From Nocardioides sp. (GTDB lineage Bacteria; Actinomycetota; Actinomycetes; Propionibacteriales; Nocardioidaceae), in contig JARICB010000084.1 of the NCBI GenBank assembly GCA_029264225.1, positions 1 through 10,079 of the forward strand: a DNA stretch of 10,079 nucleotides, read 5' to 3'. Both the position numbers and the translations under genes were made by a program. Below are positions 1 to 5,898 of this stretch, piece by piece. Within the stretch, counting starts at the first letter, position 1; each line of letters begins with the position of its first letter. The notes below the pieces were generated by a model that was not told the DNA's origin, made no database searches, and worked only from the letters and a program-made list of their open reading frames with translations.

Positions 1-148
1 CAAGGACGACTATCGGGCCCGGCTCGACGCGCTGCCGATCTCGGGCGAGGAGAAGGTCGCCGTCGTGGAAGAGGTCAAGGCTGCCTTCGCGCTCAACCAG
101 GCCCTCTTCGAGGAGCTGGGCGCCAACCTGGCCGCCTACGCACGCTGA
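1..148 (+). CDS. Heme oxygenase (biliverdin-producing), C-terminal end only
   Basis: This is the last 48 residues of a gene that begins before the window; the first complete codon is at base 2 and the TGA stop is at 146-148. The tail has the heme oxygenase C-terminal helix pattern: YRARLDAL, then EEKVAVVEEVKAAFALNQ, then LFEELGANL. From family knowledge, human HO-1 and corynebacterial HmuO have the same arrangement (an EAxxAFxxN block followed by LFxxL). Heme oxygenase opens heme to biliverdin, ferrous iron and CO using O2 and reductant, in the cytoplasm, usually for iron recovery or heme detoxification. The proximal histidine and distal helix lie outside the window, so activity cannot be judged. 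The next gene starts 35 bases later from what looks like its own promoter, so co-transcription is not required. The family call rests on this short tail, but the match is specific. Confidence 0.86.
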   Translation, partial: KDDYRARLDALPISGEEKVAVVEEVKAAFALNQALFEELGANLAAYAR

Positions 149-171
149 GAATCGGTCGCGCCCCGACGACC

Positions 172-177
172 TACGCT
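172..177 (+). promoter_or_regulatory. Candidate -10 element for a leaderless transcript of the SDR gene
   Basis: TACGCT matches the actinobacterial TANNNT consensus and lies exactly six bases before the ATG at 184, so transcription would begin at or beside the start codon. GAGG at 178-181 is too close to the ATG (two bases) to work as a normal Shine-Dalgarno site. No convincing -35 box is visible. Confidence 0.5.
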
Positions 178-183
178 GAGGCC

Positions 184-993
184 ATGCGCATCCTCATCAC
201 GGGCGCGGCCGGCTCCATCGGCCGGGTCGTCACCCTCGGTCTCTGCGACAACGGCCACGAGGTCGTTGGCCTCGACCTGGTTCCGGAGCCGGAGGGCTTC
301 ACCGGCAACTGGCACACGGCCGACTGCACGGACCCCGACGCCGTTGCCGCGGTCTTCGCCGCCGAGCGCATCGATGGCGTCGTCCATCTCGCTGGCATCC
401 CCGACGAGCGTGATCTGCCCAGCGAACTGACCTCGCACGTCGTTACGACGGCGGCCCTGCTCGATGCGATGGTGGAGCACCGGATCTCCCGGATCGTCTA
501 CGCAAGTTCCAATCATGCCGTCGGTCGCACGCCCCGCCCTGCCGACGGACAGGGCCCGGTCTCCGACGACGCGCTCCCGCGACCCGACACTTTCTACGGG
601 GTGGCCAAGGTTGCCGCCGAGGCACTGCTGCGGTTGTACGTCGACCGCTACGACATCGATGCCGTCGTCTGCCGGATCGGCTCCTTCCTCAGTGAACCCG
701 GCTCGACCCGGTCGCTGTCGACCTGGCTCTCCCCCGACGACTGCGTGCGAATGGTCGAGGCCGCCCTGACCGCGACGGCGCCCGGCTATGCCGTGCTCTA
801 CGGGATCAGCAACAACACCCGGGCCTGGTGGGACCTCGAGCCCGGCCGACGGCTCGGCTACCAGCCGCTCGACGACGCCGAGCAGTTCGTCGCGCAGGTC
901 GAGTCCGGCACGGACGACGCCGAAGAGGCGGGCCACGTCGGCGGACCCTTCGCCCTGGAGCGGTTTCACCGACCTGCTCTCGACCCACGCTGA
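184..993 (+). CDS. NAD-dependent epimerase/dehydratase-family SDR, uronate dehydrogenase-like
   Basis: This is a 269-residue extended short-chain dehydrogenase. The Rossmann glycine motif GAAGSIG is at residues 7-13, D31 after the second strand suits NAD rather than NADP, HLAG is at 68-71, the active-site serine region SSNH is at 108-111, and the YxxxK catalytic pair is Y138/K142. Beyond the generic fold, the blocks YASSNHAVG (106-114), RIGSF (164-168), LSTWLSPDD (178-186) and the WWD near 215-217 resemble bacterial uronate dehydrogenase (Udh), which oxidises D-glucuronate or D-galacturonate to aldarolactone. The length fits Udh (about 265). The last 30 residues, after QFVAQVE, are a variable acidic tail. 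No uronate transport or catabolic genes lie nearby, so the substrate is inferred from motifs only; another sugar SDR activity is possible. The ATG at 184 is the first start in frame and is supported by the -10 element six bases upstream. Confidence 0.88.
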   Translation: MRILITGAAGSIGRVVTLGLCDNGHEVVGLDLVPEPEGFTGNWHTADCTDPDAVAAVFAAERIDGVVHLAGIPDERDLPSELTSHVVTTAALLDAMVEHRISRIVYASSNHAVGRTPRPADGQGPVSDDALPRPDTFYGVAKVAAEALLRLYVDRYDIDAVVCRIGSFLSEPGSTRSLSTWLSPDDCVRMVEAALTATAPGYAVLYGISNNTRAWWDLEPGRRLGYQPLDDAEQFVAQVESGTDDAEEAGHVGGPFALERFHRPALDPR

Positions 994-1052
994 GCCCGCC
1001 CCTGCGGATCTCACGCCCGCCCCGCCCCCAGCAGCGATGTGAACCCGGGGAC

Positions 1053-1058
1053 TAGGTT
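1053..1058 (+). promoter_or_regulatory. Candidate -10 element for leaderless tpx mRNA
   Basis: TAGGTT (TANNNT) ends six bases before the tpx ATG at 1065, and the spacer GGGTAC contains no Shine-Dalgarno sequence. This is the same geometry as at 172, 1595 and 4910. The 71-base gap between the SDR stop and tpx is otherwise C/G-rich and shows only the small palindrome CCCGGG near 1044. Confidence 0.55.
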
Positions 1059-1064
1059 GGGTAC

Positions 1065-1562
1065 ATGGCTACTACTGCGCTCAAGGGCAACTCCGTCAAC
1101 ACCATCGGCGAACTCCCGGCCGTCGGCTCCAAGTCTCCGGGCTGGGATCTGGTCGGCACCGGCCTCGCCCAGCTGACCCAGGCCGACTCCGAGGGCAAGC
1201 GTGTCGTCCTCAACATCTTCCCCAGCGTCGACACCGGCATCTGCGCCGCCAGCGTGCGCAAGTTCAACGAGCTCGCCGCGGGCCTGGACAACACCAGCGT
1301 CGTCAACGTCTCGAAGGACCTCCCGTTCGCCCAGGCGCGCTTCTGTGGCGCCGAGGGCATCGAGAACGTCGCTGTGGGCTCGGCGTTCCGTTCCCAGTTC
1401 GGCGACGACTTCGGCGTCACCATGGTCGACGGCCCGATGGCGGGCCTGCTGGCCCGCGCGGTCATCGTCCTCGACGCCGATGGCTCGGTCATCCACTCGC
1501 AACTCGTCGAGGAGATCACGACCGAGCCCGACTACGACGCCGCGGTCGCAGCTCTCTCCTGA
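1065..1562 (+). CDS. tpx: Thiol peroxidase, atypical 2-Cys peroxiredoxin
   Basis: This 165-residue protein is full length for the Tpx family. The peroxidatic loop [17 protein letters not shown] (residues 52-68) places the peroxidatic cysteine at C60 with its supporting T57, and the resolving cysteine is C94 in [14 protein letters not shown] (85-98). The spacing matches the C61/C95 pair of E. coli Tpx. The RAVIVLD strand (131-137) and the [11 protein letters not shown] ending (150-160) are also diagnostic. The enzyme reduces hydrogen peroxide and organic hydroperoxides in the cytoplasm; C60 is oxidised, forms an intramolecular disulfide with C94 and is recycled by thioredoxin. No reductase or peroxide regulator is adjacent. 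The gene seems to be expressed alone from a leaderless promoter. All key residues are present and I see nothing abnormal. Confidence 0.97.
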   Translation: MATTALKGNSVNTIGELPAVGSKSPGWDLVGTGLAQLTQADSEGKRVVLNIFPSVDTGICAASVRKFNELAAGLDNTSVVNVSKDLPFAQARFCGAEGIENVAVGSAFRSQFGDDFGVTMVDGPMAGLLARAVIVLDADGSVIHSQLVEEITTEPDYDAAVAALS

Positions 1563-1594
1563 CTCCGGCCTCCCGCCAGGTAGCCAGCGAGCGA

Positions 1595-1600
1595 TAGCGT
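1595..1600 (+). promoter_or_regulatory. Candidate -10 element for the phosphosugar mutase gene
   Basis: TAGCGT (TANNNT) is followed by the six bases CGAGAC and then the ATG at 1607. No Shine-Dalgarno sequence precedes the start. The 44-base gap after tpx shows no clear terminator hairpin, so read-through from tpx is also possible. Confidence 0.5.
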
Positions 1601-1606
1601 CGAGAC

Positions 1607-3268
1607 ATGACCGACCTCTCGCTGGCCACCGCCGACCTGCTCGACCGCGCGCGAGCGTGGGCCGCCGAGGATCTCGACGAGCAGACTCGAGCAGAGCTGT
1701 TGAAGGTGATCGCGCAGGTCGAGACCGGCGGCGACAGTGCCGCCGACCTGGCCGACCGGTTCGACGGCACCCTGCAGTTCGGCACGGCAGGGCTGCGAGG
1801 CGCGCTCGGCGCCGGTCCGAACCGGATGAACCGGGTCGTGGTGTCCCGGGCCGCAGCCGGCCTGGCGGCCTACCTCATCGACTCCGGGCACCGGGGCGGC
1901 AGCGTCGTCATCGGCTTCGACGCCAGGCACAACAGCGACGTCTTCGCCCGCGACACCGCGGAGGTGCTGACCGGCGCCGGCTTCACGGCGCTGGTGTTGC
2001 CCCGCCCGCTGCCTACGCCGCTGCTGGCCTTTGCGATCCGTGAGTTCGGTTGCGCAGCGGGAGTCATGGTCACTGCGAGCCACAATCCGCCGCAGGACAA
2101 CGGCTACAAGGTCTACCTGGGCGACGGCAGCCAGATCGTCTCGCCCGCAGACAGCGAGATCGCTGCCCGGATCGAGGCCGTCGGAGCCGTAGCTGACATT
2201 GCGCGTGGCGACGCCGGTCGGGTGCTGGACGAGGCGATCATCGATCGCTACCTCGACACGGTCGCCGACCTGGCCACCGACGGGCCGCGCGACCTGACGA
2301 TCGTCTACACGCCTCTGCACGGCGTTGGTGGAACGTCGGTCGTGCAGGTACTCGAAACGGCTGGGTTCTCCGCTCCCCACATCGTGAGCGCGCAGGAGGA
2401 GCCCGACCCCGAGTTCCCCACAGTGGCGTTCCCCAACCCCGAGGAACCGGGCGCGATGGACCTGGCGCTGGCCCTGGCTGCCGAACGCCGCGCCGACATC
2501 GTGGTCGCCAATGATCCCGACGCCGACCGTTGCGCTGTGGCCGTCCCCGGGCGACACGGCTGGCGGATGCTGCGCGGTGACGAGGTCGGGGCACTCCTCG
2601 GACACCACCTGTTGAGCAGCGGCACGACCGGCACCTACGCCAACTCGATCGTCTCATCCACCCTGCTCGCCAAGATGGCCGCCGCTGCCGGCCAGCCGCA
2701 CGAGGAGACGCTGACCGGTTTCAAGTGGATCAGCCGAGTGCCGGGCCTGGTCTTCGGCTACGAGGAGGCGCTGGGCTACTGCGTCGATCCCGAGCACGTC
2801 AAGGACAAGGACGGCATCTCAGCCCTCCTGCTGGTGTGCGAGATGGCAGCCACCGTCAAGGCGCAAGGACGCACCCTCGATGACGTGCTGAACGACATCG
2901 CCGCGCTCCATGGTCTGCACGCGACCGACCAACTGTCGGCGCGCTTCGACGACCTCGCTGCGATCTCGGCCACGATGCAACTGCTGCGCGATTCGCCCCC
3001 CCTCTCGCTCGGCGGGCTCCGGGTCGAGCGGCTCGACGACCTGGCTCAGGGCAGCGAGACGCTGCCGCCGACCGACGGTTTGCGCTTCGTGCTCGCCGAC
3101 GATGCCCGCGTCATCGTGCGACCGAGCGGGACCGAACCCAAGGTGAAGTGCTACCTCGAGGTGGTCGTGCCGGTGAACCCCGAGGACGGCGTCGACGCGG
3201 CGCGCATTGCGGCGGCCGGGCGACTCGATGCCATCAAGGCCGACCTCAAGGTCGCCGCCAAGTGGTGA
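1607..3268 (+). CDS. Phosphosugar mutase of the PGM2/PmmB type (phosphomannomutase, phosphoglucomutase or phosphopentomutase)
   Basis: This 553-residue alpha-D-phosphohexomutase has all four functional loops in order: the phosphoserine loop TASHNPP with S158 (156-162), the metal-binding loop DPDADR (D303, D305, D307; 303-308), the sugar-recognition loop GYEEALGY (384-391) followed by DKDG (400-403), and the phosphate-binding loop RPSGTEPK (505-512). The N-terminal FGTAGLRG (58-65) is also conserved. EEALGY plus DKDG, instead of the GEESG of classical Pgm, places it in the branch that contains human PGM2 and mycobacterial PmmB. PGM2 prefers ribose 1-phosphate and deoxyribose 1-phosphate. With deoC about 1.65 kb downstream, a phosphopentomutase role in deoxynucleoside breakdown is attractive but inferred; annotation pipelines usually call this family phosphomannomutase. 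The ATG at 1607 is chosen because the protein begins normally and TAGCGT lies six bases upstream. The gene ends ten bases before a convergent gene. Confidence 0.92.
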   Translation: MTDLSLATADLLDRARAWAAEDLDEQTRAELLKVIAQVETGGDSAADLADRFDGTLQFGTAGLRGALGAGPNRMNRVVVSRAAAGLAAYLIDSGHRGGSVVIGFDARHNSDVFARDTAEVLTGAGFTALVLPRPLPTPLLAFAIREFGCAAGVMVTASHNPPQDNGYKVYLGDGSQIVSPADSEIAARIEAVGAVADIARGDAGRVLDEAIIDRYLDTVADLATDGPRDLTIVYTPLHGVGGTSVVQVLETAGFSAPHIVSAQEEPDPEFPTVAFPNPEEPGAMDLALALAAERRADIVVANDPDADRCAVAVPGRHGWRMLRGDEVGALLGHHLLSSGTTGTYANSIVSSTLLAKMAAAAGQPHEETLTGFKWISRVPGLVFGYEEALGYCVDPEHVKDKDGISALLLVCEMAATVKAQGRTLDDVLNDIAALHGLHATDQLSARFDDLAAISATMQLLRDSPPLSLGGLRVERLDDLAQGSETLPPTDGLRFVLADDARVIVRPSGTEPKVKCYLEVVVPVNPEDGVDAARIAAAGRLDAIKADLKVAAKW

Positions 3269-3281
3269 TCGGTGGCGATCA
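3266..3281. terminator. Perfect inverted repeat across two convergent stop codons, possible weak bidirectional terminator
   Basis: TGATCG, a GTGG loop and CGATCA form a perfect 6-bp stem. Its left end is the TGA stop of the mutase gene and its right end (TCA) is the TGA stop of the minus-strand CAP gene. The stem is short, with three G/C pairs out of six and no T-tract on either side, so terminator function is uncertain. Confidence 0.3.
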
Positions 3282-3289
3282 GCCCGGCC
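3275..3289 (+). repeat. 15-base direct repeat, copy 1
   Basis: GCGATCAGCCCGGCC occurs here at the convergent end of the mutase and CAP genes. An identical copy lies at 8283-8297, at the only other convergent gene junction in the window. Here it overlaps the last codons of the CAP gene; there it is intergenic, in the loop and right arm of an inverted repeat. Function unknown; chance is possible for a 15-mer in GC-rich DNA. Confidence 0.4.
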
Positions 3290-4214
3290 GGCCGAAGTTC
3301 TGCACCCAGAACATCTTCTGCGACGGACCTGAGTTGGCGTAGCCGACACCCAACTGGGTGAACATCGAGCTCATCAGGTTGGCGCAGTGTCCCGGGCTCG
3401 CGAGCCACCCCTGGATCACCGATTCGGGCTTGGGATAGCCCGCAGCGATGTTCTCTCCGTAGGCCGACCCGACGTAGCCGACTGCGGCGATCCGCTCGCC
3501 AGGCGAACGACCCTCGGTCGATATGTGGGAGAGGTGGTTCGTCGTCGCCATGTCGCTGGCATGCGCCTGTGCTGCCGCCCGGAGCCGAGGCTCGGCGACC
3601 AGGGGCGGGACGGCGGGGTAGGCGGTGCTGCCACACGTGCGAGCGGTCGAGCGCGCCTCGTTGGTGAGCCGGACGACGTCCTGGGCATAATCCGGCACCG
3701 ATGGCGTGGGCACCGCGATAGGTAGGGGGACGGGGGTCGAGACCGGCGTAGGAGTCGGGGTCGGGGTCGGGGTCGGGATGGTGATCGGCTGGCCGGGAGC
3801 CGACGCCGACCGAGTCCCGACGTCGATCGACCTGGTCGCCGTCACCGCCCGGCCTGCGGCTCCGGATCGGCGTACCACCAGGCGGAGGGCGAAGCTCCCT
3901 TGCCTGGCCGGTGCGACCCAGGTCAGGCGTGCCACCCCCCGCGCAGACGTCCTCCGCCAGGGGCCGTTTCGCCACGCACGCTCACCTATGCGTCGCTCCT
4001 GGAGCCGGACCGACCGGGCAACGCGTTGTCCGCGGGTGCGCACCACGACCTGGAACGTGGCGGTGACGTCCGGGGCGAGGCTGAGGGTGGCCACTCGCCA
4101 CCCGCCTACGGTGGTGTCTGGGACGGCGTTCGCCGCTGCCGGTGCCATGAGGGCGAGCAGGAGGATCAATCCTGCGCCTGCCCGCAGCGCTACCACTTGT
4201 CCGCGATCGATCAT
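3279..4214 (-). CDS. Secreted CAP/SCP-domain (YkwD-like) protein with Pro-Thr linker
   Basis: This is a 311-residue exported protein. A signal peptide is clear: positive start (R4, R11), hydrophobic core about 12-24, and a likely signal-peptidase site after AAANA at residue 30. Residues 35-132 form a beta-rich segment rich in Arg and Val that looks like an Ig-like fold (inferred). A Pro/Thr linker with PTPTPTPTPTP lies at 147-157. The CAP domain occupies about 176-309: HASDM with H218, SHISTEG with H230, YGENIAAGY with E254, SPGHCANLM with H276, and the closing FWVQNFG. These His/Glu residues line the usual CAP cavity. C194 and C277 could form a disulfide outside the cell. Bacterial CAP proteins are mostly uncharacterised; envelope or spore-coat roles are known for some. 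The start at 4214 has no Shine-Dalgarno sequence, but a weak -10-like CACTCT lies six bases upstream. The gene is separated from the minus-strand gene before it by a hairpin, so it is probably transcribed alone. Confidence 0.92.
   Translation of the reverse strand: MIDRGQVVALRAGAGLILLLALMAPAAANAVPDTTVGGWRVATLSLAPDVTATFQVVVRTRGQRVARSVRLQERRIGERAWRNGPWRRTSARGVARLTWVAPARQGSFALRLVVRRSGAAGRAVTATRSIDVGTRSASAPGQPITIPTPTPTPTPTPVSTPVPLPIAVPTPSVPDYAQDVVRLTNEARSTARTCGSTAYPAVPPLVAEPRLRAAAQAHASDMATTNHLSHISTEGRSPGERIAAVGYVGSAYGENIAAGYPKPESVIQGWLASPGHCANLMSSMFTQLGVGYANSGPSQKMFWVQNFGRPG
3754..3777 (+). repeat. Hexamer tandem repeat (GTCGGG)x4 in the CAP gene linker
   Basis: Four perfect copies of GTCGGG on the plus strand encode the Pro-Thr run of the minus-strand CAP protein, where each unit gives one Pro-Thr pair. 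Imperfect copies flank it (GTAGGGGGACGGGGGTCG at 3722-3739). Because the unit is six bases, copy-number change would lengthen or shorten the linker without breaking the frame. Confidence 0.75.
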
Positions 4215-4220
4215 TTTGTC

Positions 4221-4226
4221 AGAGTG
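4221..4226 (-). promoter_or_regulatory. Weak candidate -10 element for the CAP gene
   Basis: Read on the minus strand, CACTCT keeps the key A2 and T6 of TANNNT and is followed by GACAAA and the ATG, repeating the six-base geometry of the plus-strand genes. No Shine-Dalgarno sequence is present. The first base departs from consensus, so this is the least certain of the leaderless set. Confidence 0.28.
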
Positions 4227-4263
4227 GCAGCCGATTCTGCGCGGCGGGCCCGAACGCGAATAT

Positions 4264-4286
4264 CCGTCCTGCTCAGAGCAGGATGG
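4264..4286 (-). terminator. Hairpin at the 3' end of the PH-like membrane protein gene
   Basis: CCGTCCTGCT and AGCAGGATGG pair around the three-base loop CAG, giving a 10-bp stem with one G-T wobble. The minus-strand stop codon (4273-4275) lies within it. The minus-strand sequence after the stem is ATATTC, mildly A/T-rich but not a T-tract. It could end transcription before the CAP gene, or protect the 3' end. Confidence 0.45.
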
Positions 4287-4869
4287 CGACTACCACAGCG
4301 ACCACCGCAGCAGTGAGCAACCCGATCGGCAGCCAGGCCGGTTCGCGACGTACCTGTTGGGCCAGGGCCAACTGCTCGTCGGAGAACAGACCGACGCCCG
4401 CCGCCGCCCGCGCGTCCTCCATACGGTGGCGAAGCTCTTGCTCCACATAGTCGGGGTAGGCGATCTCGGCCACTGAGCGCTCCGGCTGGGTACGACGAGG
4501 GGGACGCCCCTCAACGAACGACCGGCGCCACGACCGGCCGACCACCGGCGAGACGTAGCGGCGCCTGCCTACCCGGACCGCGAGTACCTGACGCACTGCC
4601 AGTTCCTCGATCGCCGCCAGGGGCAGCCACACCGTTGCGAAGATCGAGCGCATGACGAGGTGCTCGGCATTCACCGACAACGCCGGCCAGAGCATCGTGG
4701 CCCACGCCAACACGCCACCCAGCACGACGAGCGTCACCACGACAGCCGGGACCGCCCCCGGATCGGCGGCTGCGACGGCGACGACGAGAGCCGTCAGGAC
4801 CAGCGCCACGACTGCCATGAAACGGCCACTGGTCGGGTGAAATCGCACCTCTGCCGCGTCGACGGCCAT
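4273..4869 (-). CDS. Membrane protein with bacterial PH-like domain, function unknown
   Basis: This is a 198-residue protein. After a short polar N-terminus (VRFHPTSGR, 8-16) come two hydrophobic helices, about 17-35 and 39-61. A soluble section of about 115 residues follows, then a C-terminal helix, about 179-198, ending in AILL. The section after the second helix (PALSVNAEHLVMRSIF through VWLPLAAIEELAVRQVLAVRV, 62-100) has the strand pattern of bacterial PH-like domains, in which a membrane pair is followed by a small beta barrel. Residues 101-131 are rich in Arg (RRR, SWRR, RPPRR), and 142-175 look helical and charged. Such proteins are widespread in actinomycetes without assigned function. 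The start at 4869 is supported by the Shine-Dalgarno GAGGAG five bases upstream. A TAGGGT on the minus strand at 4906-4911 could be its -10 element, overlapping the deoC promoter. The PH assignment is moderately certain; a specific role is not known. Confidence 0.8.
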   Translation of the reverse strand: MAVDAAEVRFHPTSGRFMAVVALVLTALVVAVAAADPGAVPAVVVTLVVLGGVLAWATMLWPALSVNAEHLVMRSIFATVWLPLAAIEELAVRQVLAVRVGRRRYVSPVVGRSWRRSFVEGRPPRRTQPERSVAEIAYPDYVEQELRHRMEDARAAAGVGLFSDEQLALAQQVRREPAWLPIGLLTAAVVAVVVAILL

Positions 4870-4873
4870 CTCA

Positions 4874-4880
4874 GCTCCTC
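4874..4880 (-). promoter_or_regulatory. Shine-Dalgarno site of the PH-like membrane protein gene
   Basis: On the minus strand GAGGAGC stands just before the ATG at 4869, the clearest ribosome-binding site in the window. It fixes this start and contrasts with the leaderless arrangement of the divergent deoC. Confidence 0.7.
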
Positions 4881-4905
4881 ATGGTTGTCCCGCGTACCCT
4901 GCCCA

Positions 4906-4911
4906 ACCCTA
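4906..4911 (-). promoter_or_regulatory. Candidate -10 element for the PH-like membrane protein gene
   Basis: On the minus strand this reads TAGGGT (TANNNT). A start about seven bases downstream would give a leader of roughly 30 bases carrying the GAGGAG site. It shares two bases with the oppositely directed deoC -10 element. Confidence 0.35.
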
Positions 4912-4915
4912 TGCT
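4910..4915 (+). promoter_or_regulatory. Candidate -10 element for the leaderless deoC-ALDH operon
   Basis: TATGCT is close to the ideal TANNNT and is followed by six bases (GGGCTG) and the GTG start at 4922. A possible -35, TTGTCC at 4885-4890, lies 19 bases upstream. This is the best promoter match in the window and also supports the GTG start choice. Confidence 0.6.
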
Positions 4916-4921
4916 GGGCTG

Positions 4922-5887
4922 GTGACAACAACTTCTGCCCACGTGGCCAGTGCAGGAGCCTTCGACGACATCACCGCTTCGGAGTCCTCGCTGCGCCGGT
5001 TCCTGCACGGTCTGCCGGGGGTCGACCAGGTCGGGGCCGATGCGCGGGCTGCCGGCCTCGGAACCCGCTCGATCAAGACGACGGCCAAGGCCTTTGCGAT
5101 CGACCTGGCGATCCGGATGGTCGACCTGACCACCCTCGAAGGATCAGACACTCCCGGCAAGGTCAGCGCCCTCGCTGCCAAGGCAGTGCGCCCCGACCCC
5201 GCCGACGCCTCCTGCCCACAGGTCGCAGCCGTGTGCGTCTACCCCGACATGGTCGCGGTGGCGAAGCAGACCTTGGGTAGTTCCGGCGTCAAGGTCGCCT
5301 CGGTCGCAACGGCGTTCCCGAGCGGTCGGGCGGCCATCGACATCAAGCTCGCCGACACGCGCGACGCGGTCGAGGCGGGCGCCGATGAGATCGACATGGT
5401 CATCGATCGGGGAGCGTTCCTCTCCGGTCGCTACCTCCAGGTCTTCGAACAGATCGTCGCTGTTCGAGAGGCCTGTGGCGAGGCCCATCTCAAGGTCATC
5501 TTCGAGACCGGCGAGCTCCAGACCTACGACAACGTCCGCCGTGCCTCGTGGTTGGCCATGCTCGCCGGGGGTCACTTCATCAAGACCTCCACGGGCAAGG
5601 TGCAACCGGCTGCGACCCTGCCGGTCACGATGATCATGCTCGAAGCGGTTCGCGACTTCCGAGAGCAGACCGGCCAGATGATCGGCGTCAAGCCCGCGGG
5701 CGGCATCCGCACGACGAAGGACGCGATCAAGTATCTCGTGATGGTCAACGAGGTCGCCGGATCTGACTGGCTCGATCCCGACTGGTTCCGCTTCGGCGCC
5801 TCCACCCTGCTCAACGACCTGCTGATGCAGCGCACCAAGATGACCACGGGCCGCTACTCGGGCCCCGACTACTTCACTCTGGACTGA
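4922..5887 (+). CDS. deoC: Deoxyribose-phosphate aldolase, long (eukaryotic DERA-like) form
   Basis: This 321-residue cytoplasmic enzyme cleaves 2-deoxyribose 5-phosphate to glyceraldehyde 3-phosphate and acetaldehyde. Catalytic residues are all visible: D158 in DEIDMVIDRG (155-164), the Schiff-base lysine K221 in HFIKTSTGK (218-226), and K257 in GVKPAGGIR (255-263), equivalent to E. coli D102, K167 and K201. CVYP (105-108) and ATAFPSG (129-135) are further family blocks. It is about 60 residues longer than E. coli DeoC: an N-terminal extension of some 60 residues (including SIKTTAKAFAIDLAIRMVDLTTL, 50-72) and a C-terminal FGASTLLNDLLMQRTKM...GRY tail resemble human DERA. It starts with GTG six bases after TATGCT. 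It heads an operon with two ALDH-family genes, the first 11 bases downstream, which suggests that its acetaldehyde is oxidised by the neighbours. Confidence 0.96.
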   Translation: MTTTSAHVASAGAFDDITASESSLRRFLHGLPGVDQVGADARAAGLGTRSIKTTAKAFAIDLAIRMVDLTTLEGSDTPGKVSALAAKAVRPDPADASCPQVAAVCVYPDMVAVAKQTLGSSGVKVASVATAFPSGRAAIDIKLADTRDAVEAGADEIDMVIDRGAFLSGRYLQVFEQIVAVREACGEAHLKVIFETGELQTYDNVRRASWLAMLAGGHFIKTSTGKVQPAATLPVTMIMLEAVRDFREQTGQMIGVKPAGGIRTTKDAIKYLVMVNEVAGSDWLDPDWFRFGASTLLNDLLMQRTKMTTGRYSGPDYFTLD

Positions 5888-5898
5888 GGCACCTACAC

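Noticed and set aside
142..994. Three copies of ACGCTGAG at 142, 173 and 987
   Set aside because: Two are simply a CGC or GCx codon followed by a TGA stop and the third is part of the proposed -10 region. An 8-mer at this base composition is not remarkable.
136..1014. A 292-residue minus-strand open frame opposite the SDR gene
   Set aside because: It looks like a reverse-strand shadow (Gly, Val, Asp, Arg bias), overlaps two genes and lacks any motif.
1044..1050. CCCGGG palindrome before tpx as an operator
   Set aside because: Six-base self-complementary G/C words are frequent in this DNA and there is no wider symmetry around it.
1532..2608. A 358-residue minus-strand open frame opposite the mutase gene
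   Set aside because: Low-complexity Val/Gly/Arg/Asp composition, no recognisable fold and no ribosome site. The opposing mutase has all four catalytic loops.
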